A stretch of DNA of 64,000 nucleotides from Haematococcus lacustris (lineage: Eukaryota > Chlorophyta > Chlorophyceae > Chlamydomonadales > Haematococcaceae), in the NCBI GenBank assembly GCA_030144725.1, contig JASKMD010000014.1:3954101-4018100 (forward strand). Reading direction: 5' to 3'. The translations under genes and the position numbers were made by a program. This document shows, one piece after another, positions 1-10,328 of the stretch (position 1 is its first letter; every line of letters begins with the position of its first letter). The notes beneath the pieces are model-generated. The model saw only the letters and a program-made list of their open reading frames with translations. It made no database searches and was not told the DNA's origin.

Positions 1-330
1 ACCCTGTAGACTAATGTCGGAGGACCCTGTAGGCGTGCGGCAGAACCCTGTAGACAAACGTCGCAGGACCCTGTGGTGCCAGGACCCTGTGTGCCAGGAC
101 CCTGTGGTGTGGTGCCAGGACCCTGTGGTGCCAGGACCCTGTGGTGTGAGGCCAGGACCCTGTAGGCCAGGACCCTGTGGTGTGGTGCCAGGACCCTATA
201 GGCCAGGACCCTGTGGTGTGGTGCCAGGACCCTGTAAGCCAGGACCCTGTGGTGTGGTGCCAGGACCCTGTGAGCCACAACCCTGTGGTGAGGTACCAGG
301 ACCCTGTGGAACAAGACACTCATCGTAGGA
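1..330. repeat. GGACCCTGT minisatellite
   Basis: The core AGGACCCTGT recurs about every 10 to 30 bases, with spacers such as GGTGTGGTGCC. The array runs off the left window edge, so its full length is unknown. Open frames on both strands here are products of the repeat. Confidence 0.9.
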
Positions 331-470
331 CCCTGTACAGGGTCCTGGCACACATGGTCGAAAGCATCCAAACGGGGTCAACATGACCAACCACCGGCTA
401 TGTAGGAATCCTAACTGGGTTCTATCACACAGGGATGCAAAGAATGATTAAAATATCAACACTCATAGGG

Positions 471-557
471 TACGCAGGACCCTGTACAGGGTCGGCAGGA
501 CCCTGTACAGGGTCCTACGACCATGATGTCGCTAGGACCGTGTACAGGGTCCTAGGA
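471..557. repeat. Cluster of GGACCCTGTACAGGGTCC palindromes
   Basis: Three near-perfect palindromes centred on TGTACA follow each other here, and another lies near 329-346. Each is the minisatellite core joined to its own reverse complement. They could form short cruciforms or be subterminal repeats of a transposon cut by the window edge. Confidence 0.8.
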
Positions 558-1291
558 CACGGGCCATAGCTCATCACAGGCTGGGACTTTTTGCATGCCA
601 CCTACTAGGTTGGGCAGCTGTAACCACCCTTTACAATCGCTCATACTCACATTTCATGAAAATTCACTTTGGTCACACGGTGCCAACTCCCTTAGCCAAA
701 ATCAGGGTCACAGCCCCACACCTGGCCCAGCAACTCAACACCGAGTGAGAATTACACTTTGGCCCAAGAGAGTCTTGTCATCCTCTAGGTCACAGCAACC
801 CACATATCGAGTTTCAGACCTCAACTCTCAGGTTTTTCAAGCCAGCCAGGCCTTAATTTGCACGAGTGTTGGGGAGCTTGGGAAAGAAAGATGCCTTCAG
901 GATGTGCAGCGACTCAGCCGAGTGCACCTGTTGTCAAGAGCACACCTGTCTGAAGGCAAGGCGGCGGGGCTCGCACCAAAAGTCCCCAGCAGTACAGTGA
1001 CGGTGTGACGTTCCGCGCGTTTTGTAATCCGGCCAGTTCCCCTGCCGCCGCCAGGTCGTGTTCACCCTCGAACTCTTATCTCTCCCTCCCTCCAACCCCG
1101 CTAGCCTGCTGCGAAAAGCTGCAAGCCAGCAGTACAGCCTGCTCCCGGTGCAGGGACCTGTTCCGGCTCCAGGGGGGGGTGCTGTACACAGTGTGCAGTT
1201 CAAGAATGCCTGGACCCAGGTTCTGTTGCGCCCCCTCTACTGCAGCCCACACCACAAACTAGAGTACAAAGACGAAATCACGGGCTATGCT
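558..1291. other. No recognisable gene; diverged repeat fragment
   Basis: About 600-720 resembles 10,750-10,850 (shared CTCATACTCA, CACTTTGGTC and AACTCCCTTAGCC words), so part of this stretch is a scrap of the inverted-arm element at 10.3-12.2 kb. I see no supported coding region in the rest. Confidence 0.5.
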
Positions 1292-2540
1292 GGTCACCCC
1301 GGCCATTGGCCATGCCAATCCGTGCCAGGCCTGCCGCTCACACCACGCGCTAGTGAAGGGTAGCTGAGGCTATCGCGGTAGGTCACGCGCGCTAAAACTC
1401 GCGTTTTGCACTGAAGCCTCCCAGATCACTCCAACCGCCATTCCCGCGGACTGTGAACATGGTCGCTCGCTGCAACCTGGGGCTCAACGGGGTGCGACCG
1501 TACGTGGGTCGCAGGTCGAAGCGCAAGATTCCCTGGGTTGGGTCGGGACCTCTCATGGCCCGTGTACTTCCTAAAACCTGGCCCGGGCCCTTCTGACACC
1601 TGAGCCGGGACCTGCCTGATCCTGCCTCCAAGCATGCACAGCATCTCACTGAGGTGTCAGCAGCACCGTGCGTGGACTTTGTTTCACTACCGTGCACTCT
1701 GCTGAAGTCTTGACCCCATAATTCCGGGGCTTCTGCCAAGACCATAAACTTTTCGGCCAGTGGTCCTTTACGCCTGCTTCCACCTGTGTCGGATAGCTGG
1801 GCGGGTCTATATTCCGGGATGAACCCCAGGCAAGCTCTATCACCTTGTGTAGTACATACAATGACAAAATGTGGCAGAGGGTGAATGTGGCATGGGTCGA
1901 TCTCATCACAGGAGCCGATTGGCTGCGTCCTGTGTTCATCCCCGACGGGGTGGACCCTGTGCTGCCGTTAGGCGCCCTCATCGCTACATTCCTCGCACGG
2001 TTCGCGGAGTTGATACCGAAAAATGCGATGGGCCCTCCTGGGCCCCGACGTCGCGCTGCCTTGGCACACCGTAACGCGATACGTGCCAAGCTTGTAAGTA
2101 GTGGCAGTGGCAGTGCCGGAAACCTCCATTGTGGCGGGCGCCACGAACGCCACGAAAACAATGACAGTGCCATGCACCCAGCTTGCACCGACCCAGCTTG
2201 CACCGAGCGAAGCGTGGCGTGACTCAGTCTCGTGGTGTAGTGACATGGCGTGGTAGCACGGCTCACTGCGATAGCCTGCGGCGCACTACGAGCCTGCCTC
2301 ATTAGTGCGAACTTTGCTACGGACGCCACGGAGCGCCTCGCCACCCTGCTCTTGTGAGTGGGTCGCAACTTGTTTGCGCTATCTCAATTTTCGACCTGGT
2401 GGCGGGCGGTGATCTGGGACAAGGCTTCAGTGCAAAACGCGAGTTTTAGCGCGTGTGACTTACCGCGATAGCCTCAGCTACCCTTCACTAGTGAGCGGCA
2501 GGCCTGGCACGGATTGGCATGGCCAATGGCCGGGGTGACC
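1292..2540. mobile_element. TIR element, copy 1 (non-autonomous, 4-bp TSD)
   Basis: It begins GGTCACCCCGGCC and ends with the reverse complement GGCCGGGGTGACC. The inverted ends stay recognisable for roughly 140 bp and include the words CTATCGCGGTA and AAACTCGCGTTTT. The left flank ends in TGCT and the right flank begins TGCT, a 4-bp target duplication. A second copy in the same orientation lies at 60,664-61,887 and is similar along its whole length. No transposase domain is visible in either, so I read them as non-autonomous DNA transposons. Academ, Ginger and Sola use 4-bp duplications, but I cannot assign the superfamily. Confidence 0.85.
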
Positions 2541-3170
2541 TGCTGCGGTTGGGCGGCCCCAACATGGGGTTGGTAATGTTCATGCAAATACTCTCTCAAT
2601 ACTGCACCGTTCTCATTAGCGTGTGTCACATTGGCAGCCGCAACATACTCCGCGTTATCTGACCATCAGCGATAGCCATTGCGTTCTTTGCTCGCGTACT
2701 GCCACATGTAAGGAGCGTCCGGGTCAGGCGCTCCCAACTGTTTAAAAATGACAGGAAACCGACCCCTGGTAGTAGGACGGCTGTAACTCTGCACTCGCTG
2801 CGCCAAATATTATGCTAGATGATTTACAATGTAGCCAACCCGGCCAGCTACCTTTCGACCATCCAGAATAGTTTTACACTCAGTAGGTCGTGCACAGCAA
2901 AGCATCAAAGTTGGTGATTCAAATTTGAGTTGTTGCGGAGCATGCAGTCATCGCTACGACCGCCCGCGTCGCTGAGGCTGCTCTACGTGAGCGTGCGCGT
3001 CGACAGCAGCAGTCGGATCGGAGAACGATCATGGGAATGTGACACCGGGCCCACCTCCCCCCCATACCTGGAGGGCAATGCCACAGCTCGACCATTTTGA
3101 TTACAGCATGCGACTTACTAGGTTAAGGTCCTCTAGGACAGTGTTACAAACCTGAGTCCGGGGCTGTATC
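2541..3170. repeat. Fragment of the 10.3-12.2 kb element family
   Basis: About 2,555-2,710 matches the reverse complement of 11,395-11,540. About 2,730-3,150 matches the left arm starting at 10,329 (shared CGACCCCTGGTAGTAGGACG and GCACTCGCTGCGCC). The pieces are joined differently from the full copy, which points to rearrangement or nested insertion. Confidence 0.75.
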
Positions 3171-4249
3171 ATATTATATGATATAGACCAGGTATCATGA
3201 TAATATCATTATATTTCATTATAAGCCCTGTTTCTGCATCGCAAGACGCCTGTGGGGACCCTATGTCCCTCGCGCACTGGTCGTAACCGTGCGCGCTGAG
3301 GTTCGGGTGGCAGTTAGGAGGCAGTTGGCCGGCAGTACTTCTTCTGAGCAATGTATCGTGCACTGGGGTCATGGTTGACGCCAGAGCAGCTGTTTAACAA
3401 TGCTGCCATCAAGCGATGTGTTCCGCAAGTTGCAAGCATGTTGCCGCTTGGCTGTCCCAGTTCAACAGTGAAGGCCAGTGAAGTTGCTGTGTACAAGCGC
3501 TGGCCGAAAAGTAGCGCCCGAAAATCCACAGCGTGGGCAACATCAGCCAAACGGCGGGCCTGTAGACAATGTTTAGCTACTTCCGCTCTGCGGAGATTGC
3601 TGCATAGCTAGTCCCGCTAGTGCGGCGATGTCTGGTTGACTAGCTAGTCCTGACTTGCACGACTGCAGTGCACCGAAGTTTGTCTTTTCACTTGCGATGC
3701 TTACCACCATCATCCCCACCGCCATCCTAGCTAACGGGAGATTAGCAAGCTTGTTGTCACCAAACATGTAATCCTGCAGCCAAAACTGCAGCTAGGGAAA
3801 AATATAGGCGTTCTTATTTTCTGATAATGGAGGCATAATAGGGGCATAATCAGGGGTCAACCGCGCCGGTACTCAGAGCTTACAATCGCACGCTTACAAA
3901 AACGTGATAGCCTGATGCTAATGTGACCCTGCAAACGTCGATGGCCTAGCGAGTTGCACGAAATGAATGAAAGAAATTAATCGCTGCACCATTCCAATGC
4001 CAAGCCAAGCATGAAGCCAAGCATGAATGCAACATGCCCTGGTGCTGGCACACACAGCTGCTAATTGGCAGAGAGGAAGGCCATGGCATCAGGGCAGACT
4101 CCCTGGGGAACGTATGGCCATGGGGCGGGGGAAGGGTACAGGGGCCGCATGACTAGGGCCAGGCTGTATTGAACATGGCGCGTTGAAGCCCCCGATAGGA
4201 GCGGAGACTGCCTGCGGGCTGTTTAGGACATAGAAGGACATAGCATAGA
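3171..4249. other. No recognisable gene
   Basis: A short AT-rich TATCATGATA patch at about 3,168-3,235 resembles the ends of the element at 6.9-8.1 kb. Only small open frames occur elsewhere, and none resembles a known family. Confidence 0.5.
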
Positions 4250-4735
4250 ACATAGCAGCGGCAGCAGCAGGGGCAGCAGGGGCAACAACGGCAACACTGG
4301 CAGGAGCAGAAGCAGCAACAGCATCATCAGCATCAGCGGCAGCAGCGGCAGTGGCTACAGCGGCAACACTGGCAGCAGCGACAGCTGCGGCAACACCGGC
4401 AGCAGCAGCAGCAGCTCGCGCGGCAGCAGCAGCAGCAGCTCGCGCGGCAGCAGCAGCAGCAGCTCGCGCGGCAGCAGCAGCAGCAGCTCGCGCGGCAGCA
4501 GCAGCAGCAGCTCGCGCGGCAGCAGCAGTAGTGGTGGCAGCAGTGGCAGCAGGGGCAACAACGGCAACACAAGCAGCAGCAGAAGCTGCAGCAGCAGCAA
4601 CAGCATCAGCAGCAGAAGCTGCAGCGGCAGTGGCTACAGCGGCAACACTGGCAGAAGCGACAGCAGCGGCAACACCGGCAACAGCTGCAGCGATGGCAGC
4701 AGCAGCAGCAGCAGCAGCAGCGGGATTGCGCTGGT
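4250..4735. repeat. (GCA)n-rich tract with a 27-bp sub-repeat
   Basis: The tract is an imperfect GCA/GCG triplet array. At about 4,400-4,530 it contains five near-identical units of GCAGCAGCAGCAGCTCGCGC type. Poly-alanine frames are open on both strands, which is a by-product of the triplet. I do not call a gene. Confidence 0.85.
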
Positions 4736-5883
4736 TGGTGATGCGCAACATGAGTGATGTGGCGTTACACTTGCTCTTGGTGTGCATCTGTGCAATAGAG
4801 CAACATGTGAGCAAGCATCAGCAAGTGGTGGCAGAGCAGTGCACGGGACACGTGTGGTGGGCAAGGTGTTGTAATGGTGACAGAGAGCGCAGCACTCACT
4901 TGGCACAAACATGCACATAGCACCACACAGCAGCTTGGGCCTCCTGTAGTAGGCGTCATGGAAATGACGAACGCGCGCAAAAGGGTCTGATGGTAGAGTT
5001 GGGATGAACCTCCAACTGCACGGGTACAGATTACAGCACGTGAGCACATGTTGCAACATGTATTGCAACAGATATAGGCTGCTCAGCATTCCCGCTACTG
5101 CACATGCTACCACGGTGTTGCTGCAACACCACTTGCAATTCTCACCTGCTCGGGTGTTGCGTTTGTCCCCGTAATGGGAAACTTCTTGTCCTGAGTCGCA
5201 AGACCCTCGCGCTGCTGAAGAGCTGTGATTAAGGGCTGTGATTAAGCAGGCCGGCCGCCCCCACCTTGACCATTGACAACGACCACCTCCTGCGCGTGTG
5301 CCGCTGGCATACTTGCATCTGTCGCTACGTTGACATTGGCAATGGGTTGACCATGTGGTAGATGCGGGCACTGGAGCGAACCGTTTGGGCTGCCAATAGC
5401 CAGGGTGGACGCCACGGCTTGCCACAGAGACACGACCAGAACAGGGAGGTGGCATTAGTAACGAGATGGCTGAGGCTCGAAGTACGGTGCAGCTTTGGTG
5501 CCTAACTGTGCTATCTCGCTAGATGTTGCAGGGGCGCCACTGCTCGCTGCTGCGTCGCTGCCGCATGTGATAGCTGAAGCTGACTTGCGGCCTCCTGACA
5601 ATTGAGTAGCATTTTCCGTGGCTGCCTGGCTGTGCGGCTGTCGGGCTGTGCGGTTGTCTGGCTGTGCGGCGGTCTCTGTCGACTTGACTGTGGTTGACCT
5701 CATCTTGACCTTCTTTTTGAATCGGTCACACGTCAGTGGCCGCGCAAGTCGTGCAAGCCGCACAAGCTGTGCAAGCCGCGATGGCGTGCAAAGCAGTCGG
5801 GTAGAATAAAGCCCTCAATGGGGTAAGGAATGGCTAGATGAGGCTGTCGGCAAGTCATGCGAGCCGCTTAAGCCGAGCTACTT
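4736..5883. other. No recognisable gene
   Basis: A minus-strand open frame (5,455-4,634) and a smaller one (5,763-5,455) exist. Neither shows a domain or convincing splice context, and the larger one runs into the adjacent triplet array. Confidence 0.4.
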
Positions 5884-6330
5884 ATAACTGCCAGGCTGGC
5901 GACCGGCAAAACATAATGGTCGAGCGGCAAATGATAATGGTCGAGCGGCAAGTGCACTTTTTGATAATGGTCGAGCGGCAAAGTGCACTTGTTAATAATG
6001 CTCGTGCGGCAAACGAGAGCGTTGGTCCAGCAACTGCGTTGCGAATGCGTTGTTCGTAGTGCTGGTCAACGTGGGATAGGGGCGGTCAACGTGGGACGGG
6101 TACTACTACTATTGCTACTACTATTGCTACCTCTACGTTGCTCAAGCGACTCTACGCGATAGCTTAGCGGACGTGCTACCTGGCTGGCATGTATACTTAT
6201 AACTGCCAGGCTGGCGACCGGCAAAACATAATGGTCGAGCGGCAAAGCATAATGGTCGAGCGGCAAAACATAATGGTCGAGCGGCAAGTGCACTTTTTCA
6301 TATTGGTCGAGCGGCAAGCACGCTTCTCGC
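5884..6330. repeat. Two clusters of ATAATGGTCGAGCGGCAA repeats
   Basis: A ~20-bp unit occurs three to four times at 5,908-6,015 and again at 6,226-6,318. Each cluster is preceded by the same ~35-bp leader (AACTGCCAGGCTGGCGACCG). The layout is two direct copies of leader plus array, about 310 bp apart. Confidence 0.8.
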
Positions 6331-6891
6331 AATACGTTTTGGGGGAGCCTTTGCCTGGCTGTGTCTAGCGGCTGTGTCTAGCGGTTGCATACAGTGTTGG
6401 TCAACGGTGGCGGTTACGGGAATGCGAAACCTCAGATATACCAGATAATCGCCGTTACCTCTCGCATTATGCGAACTAATGGTCTCGTCCTCGGCTCTGC
6501 TACCATACATCCCTCGGCTGCGCCTCGGGATGTATGTCCGCGCCACCTCGGCCTCGTCCATTATTTTCGCATAATGCTCTCGGACCGCCAATTATCTACT
6601 ACATAGTCTCTATGAACACAACCAATAGCCTCATCTCTATGAACGCAATCAACAGAGGACATATAGGTGCACTCCTGCTCTAAGCAGAGATGCATTGCAT
6701 CGGCAACAATACATACCTGGCCACTTCTAGGCACAGAACACAATCAGTAGCAGTGGCATCACAGCCTACCAGGCATCAGTCTCAAGATGAACGAGCTAGT
6801 TGCGCTTTGTAAACACCTGGTTGAGCGGACGAATGCACTCGAAAGTCTGCAATTACCAGGAGTCGAACTAGGGTCGCCAAGGTGACTTGGG
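6331..6891. other. No gene; fold-back sequence near 6.45-6.59 kb
   Basis: Around 6,505-6,537 CATACATCCC and GGGATGTATG form a 10-bp stem with a CG-rich loop. Further out, CGCATTATGCG at ~6,463 and CGCATAATG at ~6,567 extend the inverted symmetry. Together they suggest a fold-back element of about 120 bp. No coding signal is seen. Confidence 0.5.
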
Positions 6892-8087
6892 ATGTATCAT
6901 AACTGTATCATGATACCGTACTATCTATTTCGATTCGCGAGGCCCGGAAAACTAAAATTAAATACTCTTTCCCGACCCCAAAAAAACATTGTTTACTTTT
7001 TCCCGATGCAAATTCAGCAGCAAAACACAGTTTTGAGGATGTGGATGTGCTTATAAATATTCTCGACAGCCATCCCTTGCATACCATGTCAATCCTCCAT
7101 GGTTAACACACTCTTTGCACAGGTCACCATGTCACGCCAAGTCAAAGTCAAGTCAAAGCCACTGTGCATGGGCACTGTCACCGTGCACGAAGTGACCTAG
7201 CCTGGACTTTGCACTAGATAGGGCACTGAACCTCCCCCATGAAGTCATGGTGCTCATGTGGCTGCTTGCAATGCCGGCATATCTCTGTATCTTCCTATGA
7301 ACACTGAAACTTGCGTGCCCTAGCAGTCACCCATGCCGCAGCCTTAGCCAAGGCAGAGGCCCCAGTATCTGACTTGGTGCGGCCAGCCACCCGAGTTGTT
7401 GCTCCAGACTGGCCAGCCACCCCAGCAACTGACCTGGTGCGGCCAGCCACCTCGGCTGCTACACCAGCCTGGCCACCACCCCAACAGCTGACTTTGTGCA
7501 TTCCTCGTTGCTGGCATCGCTGCTGCTGTTCTCGCCGATGTTGTTACTGACGCTGCTGCTGTTGGCGTTGCTGCTGTTGGCGTTGCTACAGCTGGCTTGG
7601 TTGAAGGCTCGGTTGTTAGCATGGCTCTTGTAAAGGCAGACCACTGCTGAGCTACCACCATTAGCTCTCATCTACCATCATCTCATGAGACCTGCCGGGT
7701 CGGCTGGGAGGAGGAGGCGTGCTTGGCGACGCGGCAGAGTCGCGGGCTAGCAGCAGCCCGATGCTAAACAGCTTGCGAGGTCTGCCCGGCCCACGCTAGG
7801 CGACAAGATCACGATTCATTGTGTAGGTCAACCTCACGTAGCAAATTCTTGGCTGCGTCATCGCCGCTGATGCCATGGACCACGAAGCGGTCCATCGCAG
7901 CACCTTTTACGCAGGTCAAATAATTGTCTGACCACTTCGCGATTTTGGAAAAAATCAAATTGTTTACTCGTTCGCGACTTCGCGAGGCTAAAAAAACAAT
8001 TCGCGGACGCGAATCGAAAGAAAGAGTACGGTAATCATGATATGCCTAATAGTCCATATACGTGTATCATGACATATCATGATACAT
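6892..8087. mobile_element. TIR element with TATCAT-rich ends
   Basis: The left end ATGTATCAT and right end ATGATACAT are inverted. Inward they share CCGTACT and TTTCGATTCGCG in the same order, so the inverted ends span roughly 60-90 bp with gaps. The interior has an imperfect repeat of GTGCGGCCAGCCACC at 7,375-7,460 and GTTGCTGCTGTTGGC at ~7,555-7,590. No transposase is recognisable and I could not define a target duplication. Confidence 0.65.
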
Positions 8088-8540
8088 GCCGCTCCCTAGC
8101 CACATGTGCCCGCGAACAAATTGTAGGGGCGAGACGGGTCTCCTTGGCACGGAGAGCCGCATCCCTGTGACCCCATCTACCTAGCGTAGTGAGCTGCTAT
8201 TGCACAAATGGAATGTCCGGCCAACACCCAACGCGATGCCTGCCGGGCGTGCAGGGCGCCTAGACGGGGTGAATGAAACATAATTCTGTGCTCACTTCCG
8301 CCGAATACATCACTTGGGTCGGCGCAAACTAAGGTATCACTGTGTTACACCCTCCCTCCTCCACTGTGTCTCTCACTGTGTTGCACCCGCTGCACCTACA
8401 CGAAAATGGCCACACTATGTTTGTTCTTAACTCATTGGCGCATCTCTTGAAACAAATAGCACATTGAACAGCTCGGGCCTCTATCAGTTTGACACTTTAG
8501 GGTTAGGCAGATTCAAGGCCACGGCATGCAACGGCCCACC
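8088..8540. repeat. Fragment of the 10.3-12.2 kb element (inverted)
   Basis: About 8,100-8,350 matches the reverse complement of about 11,150-11,400 (shared CACATGTGCCCGCGAACAAA and CAACACCCAACGCGATGCC). It is a solo piece of that element's interior. No coding region is seen. Confidence 0.7.
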
Positions 8541-8548
8541 ATGCCCGC

Positions 8549-8994
8549 TAGAGCGTGACCCGGAACGTTAAACCATCTTTAACCATCTTTAACCAAGGGA
8601 AAAAGTTTAACCAATCTTTAACACAACCGCCAGGTCGCACTCCGTAGCCGTGATGGAAGGCGAAGCAACTGCGATGGCTAATGGCTACACTCCGACCCCT
8701 ACTGCGGCTCTTGTCGGTGCATGTCTCAACATGTGCATCGGAACGCACATCAGCCCGAGCAGCCCGCTAGCCTCGCGCTGGTGAGCTGCACCGCTCTGCG
8801 CAAGAGTCGCTGTAAAACTCTTTAAGATCAGTAAGATCGGGGGTGACCAACTGGTCGGCTTACTATCGCCAAACCCCAATTGCACTCCGGGTCGTCAAGG
8901 TGTTAGGCTGGACTGGTTAAAGATGGTTAACGATTTGTTAAAGCACGTTAAAGGCCCAAAACATCAGGAAGTTTGTTTAACCAGTCGCGCTCTA
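8549..8994. mobile_element. hAT-type MITE, 446 bp, TSD ATGCCCGC
   Basis: The 8-mer ATGCCCGC stands immediately left (8,541-8,548) and right (8,995-9,002). The element starts TAGAGCGTGACC and its right end read inward is TAGAGCGCGACT, so the inverted ends are about 12 bp. Subterminal TTTAACC / GGTTAAAG words recur in both orientations. An 8-bp duplication with YARNG-type ends is characteristic of the hAT superfamily. Nothing coding is seen, so it is non-autonomous. Confidence 0.85.
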
Positions 8995-9002
8995 ATGCCC
9001 GC

Positions 9003-9418
9003 CCCCCCTCCACCTGTCATTGCAGAAGCCCACCTCGTTGAGCCTGCCCACCCCCTCCCAGCCCTTCCCCTCGCCCCCTCCCAAGCCCACCCCCTCCTAG
9101 CCCACCCCTCCCAGCCCACCCCTCCCAGAGCACCATTGTGGGGTGGCAGTTCAGCTATGAAACTTTGCACGCAGGTGGATGGCATGTAGGGAGCGCAATC
9201 TAGTCGAGATCTCGACGAGATCTCGACTAGTCAAATCTAGTCGAGATCTCGACTCGATTTGACTCGACGAGACGGGTTTTTTTGAATTCTGCCATGGGAT
9301 GATTTCACTCAGCCCACTCAACTAGCTGCAGGCAGGCTAGGTGCATCTATCTGCCCGCCTGCGTGCAAGGCACTATGTAACAGTTGTGTTTGTGAGGTCG
9401 GAATGCATGTTTGGCTGT
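9003..9418. repeat. TCGAGATCTCGA palindrome cluster in gene-free stretch
   Basis: At 9,199-9,268 the sequence is a nested set of palindromes built on TCGAGATCTCGA, including CTAGTCGAGATCTCGACTAG-like symmetry. The rest holds C-rich CCCTCCCAGCC runs and no supported gene. Confidence 0.6.
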
Positions 9419-9426
9419 GGCATAAG

Positions 9427-10053
9427 CAGGGCTGTGACTATACGGGGTAAGTTACTGATATCCGGCTGGTAACCCGTAAGTAAGTATGTCCGTAAGCGAT
9501 ACGGGGTAAGTCCGGAACCAACCGCTTCCCGTATGTGTGAAGCACCCTGTGACCTCTAAGCCTCCCTGCAACATCAGTGTGTCGCGACGCGCGCACATCC
9601 ATTGCGATGGAGTTAGGGTCACCACGCGCCACGCGCCATGCAGGCACTTTTGCGCCGGTCTTCCATGGCCACTGCAGAGGATGTGCGGCAGATCCCCGGT
9701 GTCTCCGGGCCGCTCAGAAAGCGCAGCCGGACCGACCAGCCCAACATTAGCACGTGGTTGAGAGAGACGTTGGTGCTTATGCAGATGGTTGGGTGTAACG
9801 TGCTGAGTACTAAACACTCGGAAGCAGATAGGCTCGATGAGTAAACAAAGTTGGAGGAAACAGGTGAAGCAGGGTTGGAGGAAGCAGAGAAGGCGGAAGG
9901 GGAGAAGCGAAAAAGATGGCCCGCATGTTTGCATGGGCCCCCTTACGGCGGAACTTACAGATCGGTTAGGCGGAACTTACGCGTGTGCTTACTGAGCTAC
10001 GGTAAGTAATGTAAGCGTATCCGTAACCCGTAACCCCGTATCGCACAGGCCTG
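9427..10053. mobile_element. hAT-type element, 627 bp, TSD GGCATAAG
   Basis: GGCATAAG occurs at 9,419-9,426 and again at 10,054-10,061. The left end is CAGGGCTGTGACTATACGGG and the right end read inward is CAGGCCTGTGCGATACGGGG. Subterminal ACCCGTAA/TTACGG words repeat on both sides. The 8-bp duplication and CAGGG-type end are hAT hallmarks. A 68-codon plus-strand frame (9,638-9,844) inside has no domain I recognise, so I treat the element as non-autonomous. Confidence 0.85.
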
Positions 10054-10328
10054 GGCATAAGTGCCGCCAAGCATGCTGAGTTGTGCGGCTATTGTGTCCA
10101 CGTAGAGCGAGTGCATACGTACTCATCGACAGCCTCGGAGTCCTGTAGTGGTAATACAGTGAACTTGCATCGTGACGACGTCGTAAAGAACTAAAGTCAT
10201 TGCAAACCATGAAGTCCCTAAATCGTTGAGTGTCAGGATTACTACACACTACGAGTTGGGGAAGTGATGGTGGCCTGCAGTGATTGTACTAGGAGGTGGT
10301 GGTGGCTGTCTACTCGCCCATGCGCTCA

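Noticed and set aside
1..330. CRISPR-like array
   Set aside because: Spacing is irregular and spacers are themselves repetitive. The window is eukaryotic nuclear DNA.
1646..2368. 240-codon minus-strand ORF inside element copy 1, as a transposase
   Set aside because: The matching region of copy 2 does not keep the same long frame, and no transposase motif is visible.
4089..4814. 241-codon alanine-rich minus-strand protein
   Set aside because: It is translation of the GCA tract. The opposite strand is equally open and no conserved flanking sequence exists.
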